Below, in pieces: positions 42,356 through 49,582 of a stretch of DNA of 64,000 bases. The notes under the pieces are model-generated. The model was not told where the DNA came from, did no database searches, and saw only the letters and a list, made by a program, of their open reading frames with translations. Source of the stretch: Christensenella sp. UBA4675 (GTDB lineage: Bacteria; Bacillota; Clostridia; Christensenellales; Borkfalkiaceae); NCBI GenBank assembly GCA_002405165.1, contig DHLF01000006.1, positions 1 to 64,000 on the forward strand, read 5' to 3'. Both the position numbers and the translations under genes were made by a program. Every line of letters begins with the position of its first letter. The first letter of the stretch is position 1.

Positions 42356-43021
42356 TTATATTTTTAAAATATAATACCAATAATCTTTTTTATGTATAGT
42401 AGCATGAATATATTTTATTTTATAATCATTATTAAAAATAAAACCATTAGGATATTTCTGTACAGCTTTTTTTACCGCTACCCCCGAAACAACGTAAGAT
42501 TGATTTTTTTTGATAGTATATCCGTCATACATTGGCAGTTCTACTCTCGTTCCCCTTTTTGCTTCCTTTAAATATAATTCATAGTCAGTTAAAAAAACAA
42601 AATAGCAACCGCACACGTTTTGTGTGTTTTTTCTATGAGTATCTAAATTATAAATATCTATATACGACTCCGCATTTCCCAAATCAACGGCAGAATGTTT
42701 GATTTTTTTAAATTTCAACTCTATTAAATACTCTTTTTTTTCTTCATACCTTTCGTATTTTATTACAATATCAACGTAATCTTTATTTCCGTTTATTGGT
42801 TTATTTATTTCAAATAAAACTCTAAATCTTTCATTAGGAAAAAAAGTATTTAACTCTAATATTTGCTTTATTATTTCCGCTATACTCATTTGAAAAGTGT
42901 TTTCAAGTCCGATTTCAAGAAAATTATTTTTTAATTTATATAAATATATTTCCATAGCTTTATTTATCGCTTCTTCAACTCTTTTATCTACTTGTAAATC
43001 TAATTTAATTATTTCTTGCAT
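42356..43021 (-). CDS. Orphan PD-(D/E)XK nuclease-like protein
   Basis: 221 residues from ATG at 43021 with GGAG upstream; the ATG at 43048 is less likely. The centre has DYVDIVIKYERYEEKKEYLIELKFKKIK by pattern: an Asp on one strand followed about 16 residues later by E-L-K, the D-x(n)-E-x-K core of the PD-(D/E)XK fold, with an N-terminal helical part that may include the conserved Glu. Such domains occur in restriction enzymes, transposon nucleases and AAA-associated DUF1703-like proteins. No methyltransferase, ATPase or second subunit is adjacent. It sits between tRNA-Leu and an IS remnant, a typical accessory site. Function is unproven. Confidence 0.55.
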   Translation of the reverse strand: MQEIIKLDLQVDKRVEEAINKAMEIYLYKLKNNFLEIGLENTFQMSIAEIIKQILELNTFFPNERFRVLFEINKPINGNKDYVDIVIKYERYEEKKEYLIELKFKKIKHSAVDLGNAESYIDIYNLDTHRKNTQNVCGCYFVFLTDYELYLKEAKRGTRVELPMYDGYTIKKNQSYVVSGVAVKKAVQKYPNGFIFNNDYKIKYIHATIHKKDYWYYILKI

Positions 43022-43114
43022 ATTTTTCTCCGCAAAGAAGTATACCATAAAAAATTTTCATTTACAATAAAAAGCTAGTATAGATTAAGATAAAATATTT
43101 ATAAAATAATTTTA

Positions 43115-43140
43115 TGTAGGCTTGTCAAACATATGAGACA
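43115..43140 (-). repeat. Likely terminal inverted repeat of the IS remnant
   Basis: TGTAGGCTTGTC at 43115 continues to ATGAGACA at 43140. It lies just past the transposase 3' end and starts with TGT as IS481-family ends do. The partner end is missing on the other side, in agreement with truncation. Confidence 0.5.
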
Positions 43141-43154
43141 GATTTTAAAAAAAA

Positions 43155-43427
43155 TTAATTATGTATAAGCCCAAGATTTAAGTAGTCTGAAACGTATTGA
43201 TTAGGAGATTTCCAGGCAAGTGGTCGCATGGGAAAAGAGTTGTAACGTTTCAGGTGTACGGCAAGTTGCTTTGAAAAGTCTTCGAATGAAAAGAATTTGT
43301 GCGTAGCGTAGAAGTATTCGTTATCTTTTCTGTGAGAGCGTTCAACTTTGCCGTTATGTCGCGGAGTGAACGGACGGATTAGTTTATGTCTAATATCTAA
43401 TTCTTTGAGACGAGATGACAAGAGCAA
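43155..43427 (-). pseudogene. 3' fragment of an IS481-type transposase
   Basis: 90 residues matching only the end of the rve-type integrase core: LDIRHKLIRPFTPRHNGKVE followed by RSHRKDNEYFY with the catalytic Glu in the KVERSHR motif, then an LAVHLKRYNSFPMRPLAWKS tail typical of the family. The first two catalytic Asp residues, the DNA-binding N-terminus and a proper start codon are absent; the frame begins at a TTG with no ribosome binding site. It is a truncated, inactive copy. Confidence 0.8.
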
Positions 43428-43524
43428 ACTTAAACAAAAAAATTTTATCCTTTATAAAGACAGGGAAATTTGTAAAGAGATTTTAAATAACGCCATAAAA
43501 TTTTAATTTTAAATAGGAGAAAAA

Positions 43525-44229
43525 ATGTACAAAGGTATTAGCGATTGGGACAGAATGATTTCGGGAAAATTATATAATTCTTCTAGTAAAGATATAGAAA
43601 AACAACATATACGCGGACTTTCTTTATGTGATAAGTTTAATAAAATACCCGTAAAGCAAGCAAAAAGAAAGCAAAAAACGCTTGAAAAACTTATCCCTAG
43701 CGCAAAAGGGAAAAACCTAGGAATATTTGCGCCGTTTTACTGCGAATACGGTGTAAATATAACCGTTGGCGAAAACTGTTTCGTAAATTATAACTGCACT
43801 TTTTTAGACGTTGCGCCTATTACGCTCGGAAACGGCGTGTGGATAGGTGCCGGCGTTACCCTTGCAACGCCTAACCACCCGATTATTAGCGAAGAACGCC
43901 TTATCGCCGATTACCCCGACGGCAAACACGATTTAGAATTTTCTAACCCCATAACCATAAAAGACGGCTGTTGGATATGCTCAGGCGCAACTATTATAGG
44001 CGGTGTTAAAATTGGCGAAAACTGCGTTGTAAGCGCAGGTTCAGTCGTTACGAAAGACGTTCCGCCAAATAGTATCGTTGCAGGAATTCCTGCAAAAGTA
44101 ATAAGAACTATCGATGAAAACGACCGTTTAAACGTTTGGGAAACTTACGAAAAAAACGAACTACCCGTATCCAACAGAAAAAAAATTATAAAAAGAACTA
44201 ATAAGTCCATTTGTAACGTAAAATCGTAG
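43525..44229 (+). CDS. Maltose/galactoside O-acetyltransferase-type enzyme
   Basis: 234 residues. Left-handed beta-helix hexapeptide acetyltransferase of the LacA/Maa group, acetyl-CoA dependent. GIFAPFYCEYGVNITVGENCFVNYNC by pattern, FLDVAPITLGNGVWIGAGV, the catalytic His in LATPNHPI, and the closing GGVKIGENCVVSAGSVVTKD with PPNSIVAGIPAKVI are typical. A normal N-terminal Maa cap is present. The C-terminal 30 residues beyond the usual end are basic. The ribosome binding site is TAGGAG. It lies just downstream of the IS remnant. The sugar substrate is unknown. Confidence 0.9.
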   Translation: MYKGISDWDRMISGKLYNSSSKDIEKQHIRGLSLCDKFNKIPVKQAKRKQKTLEKLIPSAKGKNLGIFAPFYCEYGVNITVGENCFVNYNCTFLDVAPITLGNGVWIGAGVTLATPNHPIISEERLIADYPDGKHDLEFSNPITIKDGCWICSGATIIGGVKIGENCVVSAGSVVTKDVPPNSIVAGIPAKVIRTIDENDRLNVWETYEKNELPVSNRKKIIKRTNKSICNVKS

Positions 44230-44338
44230 GTTTGAAAAAAATTCTATAAAATTTATTAAGCTTGCGTTTAACATAATACCGAATACATGCTCAGATTTAA
44301 TCTATTTTTCTCTAAGAAATTTAATCTTATCGTACAAT

Positions 44339-44390
44339 TTATAATAATATTTTTTTATTTCAGGTTATAATAATATTTTTTTATTTCAGG
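44339..44390. repeat. Perfect 26-bp tandem duplication upstream of trkH
   Basis: Two identical copies (44339-44364 and 44365-44390) of a TTATAATAAT...TTTCAGG unit, ending 29 bases before the -35 box of trkH. The remaining part of 44230-44457 is A/T-rich without a gene. Confidence 0.85.
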
Positions 44391-44419
44391 CTTCCAAAAT
44401 AACGAACGATATTTTTTAA

Positions 44420-44448
44420 TTGACTTTAAAAATTATTAGTAGTATAAT
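44420..44448 (+). promoter_or_regulatory. Promoter of trkH-trkA, nearly leaderless
   Basis: TTGACT, a 17-base spacer and TATAAT. The -10 box ends only 9 bases before the ATG at 44458, so transcription should start about 0-3 bases before the start codon. No ribosome binding site is visible. Confidence 0.8.
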
Positions 44449-44457
44449 CTCCGTAAT

Positions 44458-45825
44458 ATGAAAAAGAATAATAAGCTATCCGTTTGGCAAATACTTGCGA
44501 TAGGATACGCGCTTGTAATTTTAGTAGGCAGTTTACTTTTAATACTACCCATAGCCACTAAAAACGGCGAAAAAACTTCTTATATAAACGCTTTGCTTAC
44601 GGCAACAAGCGCTTCTTGCGTAACGGGATTGGTTACTTACGACACCGCCACGCACTGGACGCTATTCGGTCAAATTACTATTTTAGCTTTAATACAAATA
44701 GGCGGAATAGGATTTATGACGTTCGTTTCGGTGGGAATTGCGTTAATTAAAAAGAATATGGGGCTTTACCAAAGAACCGTATTTATGCAAACGGCGGGAG
44801 AAGCTAATTTAATAAATTTTAAACCGCTTTTAAAAAGAATAATTATAGGCACGTTTATTTTTGAATTTTCGGGCTGTTTAATACTTTTAATTAGATTTAT
44901 ACCCGATTATAGCCTTAAAGGAATATATTACGCCGTATTTATTTCTATATCGGCTTTTTGTAACGCGGGGTTTGACATACTTGGAAAAAACAACGCAAAA
45001 TTCGTTTCGCTTGCGCCCTACTCCAAAGACCCGTTGGTTTTACTTACGGTTTGTCTTTTAATTTTAATAGGGGGAGTCGGATTTTTGGTTTGGAACGATA
45101 TTTCGGAAAGCAAATTTAAATTTTCTAAATATCAACTGCATACTAAAATGGTTTTAATAACGAATTTAATTTTAGTTTCGGTTTCTACCGTTTTATTTTT
45201 ACTATTCGATTATAATCAACCCGCTTTAAACGGTTATAACTTTTTCCAAAAACTTTTGGTTGCGTTTTTCAACTCGATAACGCCTAGAACTGCGGGATTT
45301 TCCATAGTTGACCAGTGTAATTTAAGCGAATCAAGCTATGTTTTAACACTTATACTTATGTTTATAGGCGGTGGCTCGGGTTCTACTGCCGGAGGTGTTA
45401 AAGTTACGACTATTGCGGTTGTATTTTTCGGATTGGTCGCCGTATTTAAAAACAAAGAAGACATAGAAATAGGAAATAAAAGAATACACCATTCGCTTTT
45501 TGTAAAAGCGGTTTCCGTTATAACTTCTTACCTAACGCTTATAGTATTATCCGTTATTTTAATTGCTTTATTTGAAAAAGGTAATACTTTTGCAAATTTA
45601 AAATATATTACTTTCGACGTTGTTTCCGCGCTTGGAACGGTAGGTTGTTCGGCTACGGTAAACGGTGTAACTTTTACGTCTTTACTTTCGGTAGGCTCTA
45701 AAATAGTTTTAACTTTACTTATGTTTTTAGGAAAAGCGGGAATATTGACTATTGCCCTTGCGTTTGGAAACAGAACTAACGTAAGCGAAATTAAAAAGCC
45801 GATTGATAACGTTATTATCGGTTAA
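44458..45825 (+). CDS. trkH: Potassium uptake channel subunit TrkH/KtrB
   Basis: 455 residues with the fourfold membrane-pore-membrane arrangement of the SKT family. The four selectivity-filter loops are visible: TATSASCVTGLVTYD, FCNAGFDI, ITPRTAGFS and ALGTVGCSATVNG, each with its filter Gly. The N-terminus KLSVWQILAIGYALVILVGSLLLILPIA is the first helix of KtrB/TrkH, which supports the ATG at 44458 although no ribosome binding site precedes it. It works with the TrkA/KtrA subunit encoded 75 bases downstream. Confidence 0.95.
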   Translation: MKKNNKLSVWQILAIGYALVILVGSLLLILPIATKNGEKTSYINALLTATSASCVTGLVTYDTATHWTLFGQITILALIQIGGIGFMTFVSVGIALIKKNMGLYQRTVFMQTAGEANLINFKPLLKRIIIGTFIFEFSGCLILLIRFIPDYSLKGIYYAVFISISAFCNAGFDILGKNNAKFVSLAPYSKDPLVLLTVCLLILIGGVGFLVWNDISESKFKFSKYQLHTKMVLITNLILVSVSTVLFLLFDYNQPALNGYNFFQKLLVAFFNSITPRTAGFSIVDQCNLSESSYVLTLILMFIGGGSGSTAGGVKVTTIAVVFFGLVAVFKNKEDIEIGNKRIHHSLFVKAVSVITSYLTLIVLSVILIALFEKGNTFANLKYITFDVVSALGTVGCSATVNGVTFTSLLSVGSKIVLTLLMFLGKAGILTIALAFGNRTNVSEIKKPIDNVIIG

Positions 45826-45900
45826 TATTTCTTTTAAAATATATATAAGTTTTAACTTAAAAATATAAAGCTTATGCTTTATAACGTCAAAAGGAGTTAT

Positions 45901-46551
45901 ATGAAATCATTTTTATTGATAGGATTAGGAAAATTCGGATTTACCCTTGCGAAAGAACTACTCGACATGGGTAGCGAAGTTATGGTCGTAGACAAAGACG
46001 AGAAAAAAATAAATCAGTACGCGCCGTTATTTACGCACGCGTTATCGGCAAACTGTATGAACGAAGACAATTTAAAATCTTTTAATATTCCGTCTTTCGA
46101 CGCGTGTATAGTAGCTATCGGGGACGACTTTCAATCGTCATTGGAAATTACGTCTTTGTTAAAAGATTTAGGAGCGCAATACGTTGTAAGTAAAGCTACT
46201 ACCGATATTCAGAAAAAGTTTTTACTTAGAAACGGGGCTGACGAAGTTGTTTACCCAGATAAAGATTGCGCCGAAAAATTAGCCGTAACCGTTAATACAG
46301 ACAGTATTTACGACTTTTTCGAATTGGATTCTAAACATTGCATATTTGAAATTGAAATTCCTTCCGACTGGGCAGGAAAAACGATTTCCACAGTAAATAT
46401 CAGAAAAAAATATAAATTAAACGTTTTAATGGTTAAAAAGAAAGAAGAAATCGTTTCTTCTATCGACGGTGAATACGTTTTTGAAAAAAATGACCATATT
46501 GTTGTATTTGGTGAAAAAGAAAGTATGATGAAAGTCGGAAATATGAAATAA
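45901..46551 (+). CDS. trkA: Potassium uptake regulatory subunit TrkA/KtrA
   Basis: 216 residues from ATG at 45901 with AAAGGAG upstream; an earlier ATG at 45874 adds nine unmatched residues. The N-terminal RCK domain has the nucleotide motif LIGLGKFGFTLAKELLDMG with acidic VVDKDE, and the C-terminal RCK_C domain begins near residue 135 (FEIEIPSDWAGKTIS). It gates the TrkH channel in response to nucleotides. Terminator 22 bases after the stop. Confidence 0.94.
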   Translation: MKSFLLIGLGKFGFTLAKELLDMGSEVMVVDKDEKKINQYAPLFTHALSANCMNEDNLKSFNIPSFDACIVAIGDDFQSSLEITSLLKDLGAQYVVSKATTDIQKKFLLRNGADEVVYPDKDCAEKLAVTVNTDSIYDFFELDSKHCIFEIEIPSDWAGKTISTVNIRKKYKLNVLMVKKKEEIVSSIDGEYVFEKNDHIVVFGEKESMMKVGNMK

Positions 46552-46573
46552 ATTATAATAAAACAATAATCGT

Positions 46574-46602
46574 AAAGCGTAGGTGTTTACCTACGCTTTT
46601 TG
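46574..46602 (+). terminator. Terminator of trkH-trkA
   Basis: AAAGCGTAGG / CCTACGCTTT with a 6-base loop, followed by T5. Confidence 0.85.
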
Positions 46603-46737
46603 TTTTCTAAGTGTTGCACCTAGTTTGATAATTTACTTTAATAACAAATAATTTAATTACACTAAATTTTCACTGTTTAAAAAAAATTTTATATACTTAT
46701 AAATTTAACTCGACCTTTTAAAAATAAGTTTATACCG

Positions 46738-46889
46738 ATTTTTTTAATATTTTACTATGACAAAAAGCTAAACGCATAGGAAAATTCCTATGCGTTTAAA
46801 TACTACATTTTTTCAAGAAGTTTAAGGTCGATTCCTTTTTCGCCGGATATTTTTTCAACTTTAACTTTATTTCCTACCGCTAAAACGTT
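46738..46889 (-). pseudogene. Duplicated, diverged copy of the pnp 3' end and terminator
   Basis: This 152-bp segment repeats the region 46940-47094 at a distance of 202 bp. It contains a second copy of the pnp terminator (stem arms around 46769-46798) and the last 27 or so codons of pnp. On the minus strand it reads VLAVGNKVKVEKISGEKG and then IDLKLLEKM-stop, against VLAVGDKVKVEIIRISEKG and IDLKLLEKM-stop in the intact gene. Part of the difference is a three-base length change, so the reading frame is kept. Upstream of VLAVG the similarity ends. It has no start and is a remnant. Confidence 0.85.
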
Positions 46890-46963
46890 TTATTTGACAA
46901 AGATTTTTTGCTCAGTATTAGCAAAGTTTGCCTAAACAAATTTTTTTAATATTTTACTATGAC

Positions 46964-47000
46964 AAAAAGCTAAACGCATAGGAATTTTCCTATGCGTTTA
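46964..47000 (-). terminator. Terminator of pnp
   Basis: TAAACGCATAGGAA / TTCCTATGCGTTTA (46971-46984 and 46987-47000) with CTTTTTG on the minus strand, directly after the pnp stop. Confidence 0.8.
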
Positions 47001-47004
47001 AATA

Positions 47005-49098
47005 CTACATTTTTTCAAGAAGTTTAAGGTCGATTCCTTTTTCGCTAATTCTTATTATTTCAACTTTAACTTTATCGCCTACCGCTAAAACGTCTTCTAC
47101 AACATTGATACGTTCTTTGCTCATTTTAGAAATATGAATCATACCGTCGTGTCCGGGAGTCAATTCGCAGAATGCACCCGTTTTAGATATAATTCTTGCA
47201 ACGGTGGTAATAAACATATCGCCTACTTCTAAGTCCCTAGCAATAGACATTATTATATCTTTTGCTCTTTGAGCCGAAGAAGTGTCTTCTCCGTAAGATG
47301 CGATAAATACTTTTCCGTCATCGTTAATATCAATCTTAACGCCGGTTTCTTCTATAATCTTATTGATAGTCTTTCCGCCGCTACCGATAACGTCTTTAAT
47401 CTTATCGGGATTGATAGCAAAAGTAATAATTTTAGGAGCGTATTTAGACAAGTGGTCTGCGGGAGCAGGAATACAATCTAACATTTTGCCTAAAATGAAG
47501 TGTCTGCCTTCGTTTGCTTGCTTTATTGCTTGTCTTAAAATGGTTTCGTCTATTCCCTTGATTTTAATATCCATTTGAATAGCCGTAATACCTTCCGTAG
47601 TACCCGCAACTTTAAAGTCCATATCGCCAAGGAAGTCTTCTAAGCCTTGAATATCGCTCATAACGCTAACTTTTCCGCTTTCAACGTCTTTGATTAAGCC
47701 CATAGCAATTCCTGCAACAGGTCTTTTAATCGGAACGCCTGCGTCCATTAAAGCTATGGTAGAACCGCAAACGCTTGCTTGCGACGTAGAACCGTTAGAA
47801 CTTAAAACTTCGCTTACAAGTCTTATAGCGTAAGGGAATTCGTCTTCGCCGGGGATAACGGGTTCGAGCGACCTTTCAGCCAAAGCACCGTGTCCGATTT
47901 CTCTTCTTCCGGGACTCTTTAAAGCTCTTGCCTCTCCCGAAGCGTATCCGGGCATATTGTAATGGTGCATATATCTCTTGCTTTGTTCGTCGTCTAATCC
48001 TTCTAGCTTTTGAACTTCGCTGATAGTTCCTAACGTACAAGTTGTAAGAACTTGCGTTTGTCCCCTTGTAAATACTCCCGAACCGTGAACTCTGGGAAGT
48101 ATGCCGTGTTCGCACCAAATAGGTCTTATTTCGGTAAGCTTTCTTCCGTCGGGTCTTACGCCGAAATTAGTGATTTTAGCTCTTACTTTTTCTTTGGTTA
48201 TATAGTAAAGACTATCTTTAATTTCTCTTGCCATATCGGGATAAATATCCGCAAAATGTTCTAAACAGTCTTTTTCAACTTCGTCTTGACGAGCTTGTCT
48301 TTCTTCTCTATCGAAAGTATCTAACGCCCAGTCAAGTTTTTCGCTTGCGTATTTTCTAACTTCCGCATCTAAATCTTCGGGAACGTGGTAAAGGTCTATT
48401 TCGACTTTCTTTTTGCCTACTTCGCTTGCGATTTTTTCAATAAACGCGCATTGTTTTTTAATTTCTTCGTGTCCGAATAAAATAGCTTGTACCATTTCTT
48501 CGTCGTCGATTTCTTTCGCGCCTGCTTCAACCATCATAATTGCGTCTTTCGTTCCCGAAAGATTTAAGGTTAAGCGGGTTTTTTCTCTTTGTTCTACGCT
48601 TGGATTGATTACGTATTGTCCGTCAACCATTCCTACGACTACGCTTCCCGTAGGTCCTGCCCACGGAATATCGGATATGGATAACGCAACGGAACTTCCG
48701 AACATTGCCAAAGGTTCGGGTTGAACGTCGGGTTCTACCGATAAAGCGGTAGCGATAACCGTAACGTCGTTAAATAATCCCTTTGGAAACAAAGGTCTTA
48801 TAGGTCTGTCGATTAAACGGGAAGTAAGAATAGCTTTGTCGCTTGCTCTGCCTTCTCTCTTTTTAAATCCGCCGGGGATTTTGCCTACGGCGTACATCTT
48901 TTCTTCGTAATCTACGCTTAACGGGAAAAAGTCCATTCCCTCTCTCGCAACGGGCGCCATGGTAGCGTTTACCATTACTACGGTTTCTCCGCAACGAATT
49001 ACGCAACTGCCGTTAGCTTGTTGAGCGTATTTTCCGACTTCTACCGTAACTTGTCTTCCACCTATTTCGGTAGAAAAAATCTTGTGATTTTCTGTCAT
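47005..49098 (-). CDS. pnp: Polyribonucleotide nucleotidyltransferase (PNPase)
   Basis: 697 residues, the normal length. A phosphorolytic 3'-5' exoribonuclease and component of RNA decay. Two RNase PH-like domains (VEVGKYAQQANGSCVIRCGETVV; FPYAIRLVSEVLSSNGSTSQASVCG) are joined by a helical linker. The KH domain near 555 contains VIGSGGKTINKIIEETG, and the C-terminal S1 domain from about 620 (GDMFITTVARIISKTGAFCEL) binds RNA. The start has AAGGAG. rpsO is upstream with a terminator between them, as in many bacteria. A diverged copy of its 3' end lies just downstream. Confidence 0.97.
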   Translation of the reverse strand: MTENHKIFSTEIGGRQVTVEVGKYAQQANGSCVIRCGETVVMVNATMAPVAREGMDFFPLSVDYEEKMYAVGKIPGGFKKREGRASDKAILTSRLIDRPIRPLFPKGLFNDVTVIATALSVEPDVQPEPLAMFGSSVALSISDIPWAGPTGSVVVGMVDGQYVINPSVEQREKTRLTLNLSGTKDAIMMVEAGAKEIDDEEMVQAILFGHEEIKKQCAFIEKIASEVGKKKVEIDLYHVPEDLDAEVRKYASEKLDWALDTFDREERQARQDEVEKDCLEHFADIYPDMAREIKDSLYYITKEKVRAKITNFGVRPDGRKLTEIRPIWCEHGILPRVHGSGVFTRGQTQVLTTCTLGTISEVQKLEGLDDEQSKRYMHHYNMPGYASGEARALKSPGRREIGHGALAERSLEPVIPGEDEFPYAIRLVSEVLSSNGSTSQASVCGSTIALMDAGVPIKRPVAGIAMGLIKDVESGKVSVMSDIQGLEDFLGDMDFKVAGTTEGITAIQMDIKIKGIDETILRQAIKQANEGRHFILGKMLDCIPAPADHLSKYAPKIITFAINPDKIKDVIGSGGKTINKIIEETGVKIDINDDGKVFIASYGEDTSSAQRAKDIIMSIARDLEVGDMFITTVARIISKTGAFCELTPGHDGMIHISKMSKERINVVEDVLAVGDKVKVEIIRISEKGIDLKLLEKM

Positions 49099-49130
49099 TT
49101 TCTCTCCTTGTTATACTCTATTTATTGAAC

Positions 49131-49142
49131 GCCCTTTCGGGC
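49131..49142 (-). promoter_or_regulatory. Small GNRA-type hairpin in the pnp leader
   Basis: GCCC / GGGC around a GAAA loop on the minus strand, 33 bases before the pnp start. Inference: may be part of the pnp leader that is processed when PNPase regulates itself in other bacteria. Confidence 0.35.
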
Positions 49143-49165
49143 TGAACTAACTTTTTAAAAGCAAA

Positions 49166-49193
49166 CAAAAAAGGGGTAAAATAGTTTACCCCT
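49166..49193 (-). terminator. Terminator between rpsO and pnp
   Basis: AGGGGTAAA / TTTACCCCT with a 4-base loop and T-run on the minus strand, 8 bases after the rpsO stop. Partial readthrough would feed pnp. Confidence 0.8.
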
Positions 49194-49200
49194 ATCTTTA

Positions 49201-49464
49201 TTATTTTCTTAAACCTAATTTTTCGATTAAAGCTCTGTAAGCTTCGATGTCTTTGGATTTCAAATAATCCAATAAACCTTTACGCTTACCAACCATTTTT
49301 AAAAGACCGCGTCTGGAATGATTGTCGCTGTGATTAGCCTTTAAGTGTTCGTTAAGGTGATTGATTCTTTCGGTAAGTAACGCTACTTGAACTTCTACCG
49401 AACCCGTGTCGCCTTCGTGTCTAGCATATTCGGAAATAATGCTTGCTTTCTTTTCCATATCCAT
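49201..49464 (-). CDS. rpsO: 30S ribosomal protein S15
   Basis: 87 residues from ATG at 49464, preceded by AAGGAGG; longer starts lack a ribosome binding site and add 16 unmatched residues. S15 binds the central domain of 16S rRNA. The family signature GDTGSVEVQVALLTERINHL, then HSRRGLLKMVGKRKGLLDYL is complete, and the C-terminus YRALIEKLGLRK is standard. It is upstream of pnp. An 80-base leader precedes it. Confidence 0.97.
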   Translation of the reverse strand: MDMEKKASIISEYARHEGDTGSVEVQVALLTERINHLNEHLKANHSDNHSRRGLLKMVGKRKGLLDYLKSKDIEAYRALIEKLGLRK

Positions 49465-49553
49465 TTTTTTATCCTCCTTCTTATGGATAGTAATTTGCTT
49501 ATAACAAAGCAAAACGTCAGAGTTTCGTTAAACCTTGTCGTAAGTACTATTTA

Positions 49554-49582
49554 ATTTTAACATATTAAGTTTTAAAATGCAA
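49554..49582 (-). promoter_or_regulatory. Promoter of rpsO
   Basis: TTGCAT, a 17-base spacer and TAAAAT on the minus strand. It gives a leader of about 80 bases, room for an S15 autoregulatory structure. The -35 box overlaps the last codons of hemZ. Confidence 0.7.

Noticed and set aside
42356..43021. Restriction-modification system at the nuclease-like gene
   Set aside because: No DNA methyltransferase or specificity gene is adjacent; the methyltransferase at 30553 is of the small-molecule or unknown class and 11 kb away.
43438..43505. Open frame reading NFILYKDREICKEILNNAIKF-stop between the IS remnant and the acetyltransferase
   Set aside because: Could be the tail of a gene destroyed by the IS, but 22 codons in A/T-rich DNA are too few to support it.
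47269..48724. Several plus-strand frames of 70-103 codons opposite pnp
   Set aside because: They are shadows of the strongly conserved pnp reading frame and have no ribosome binding sites.
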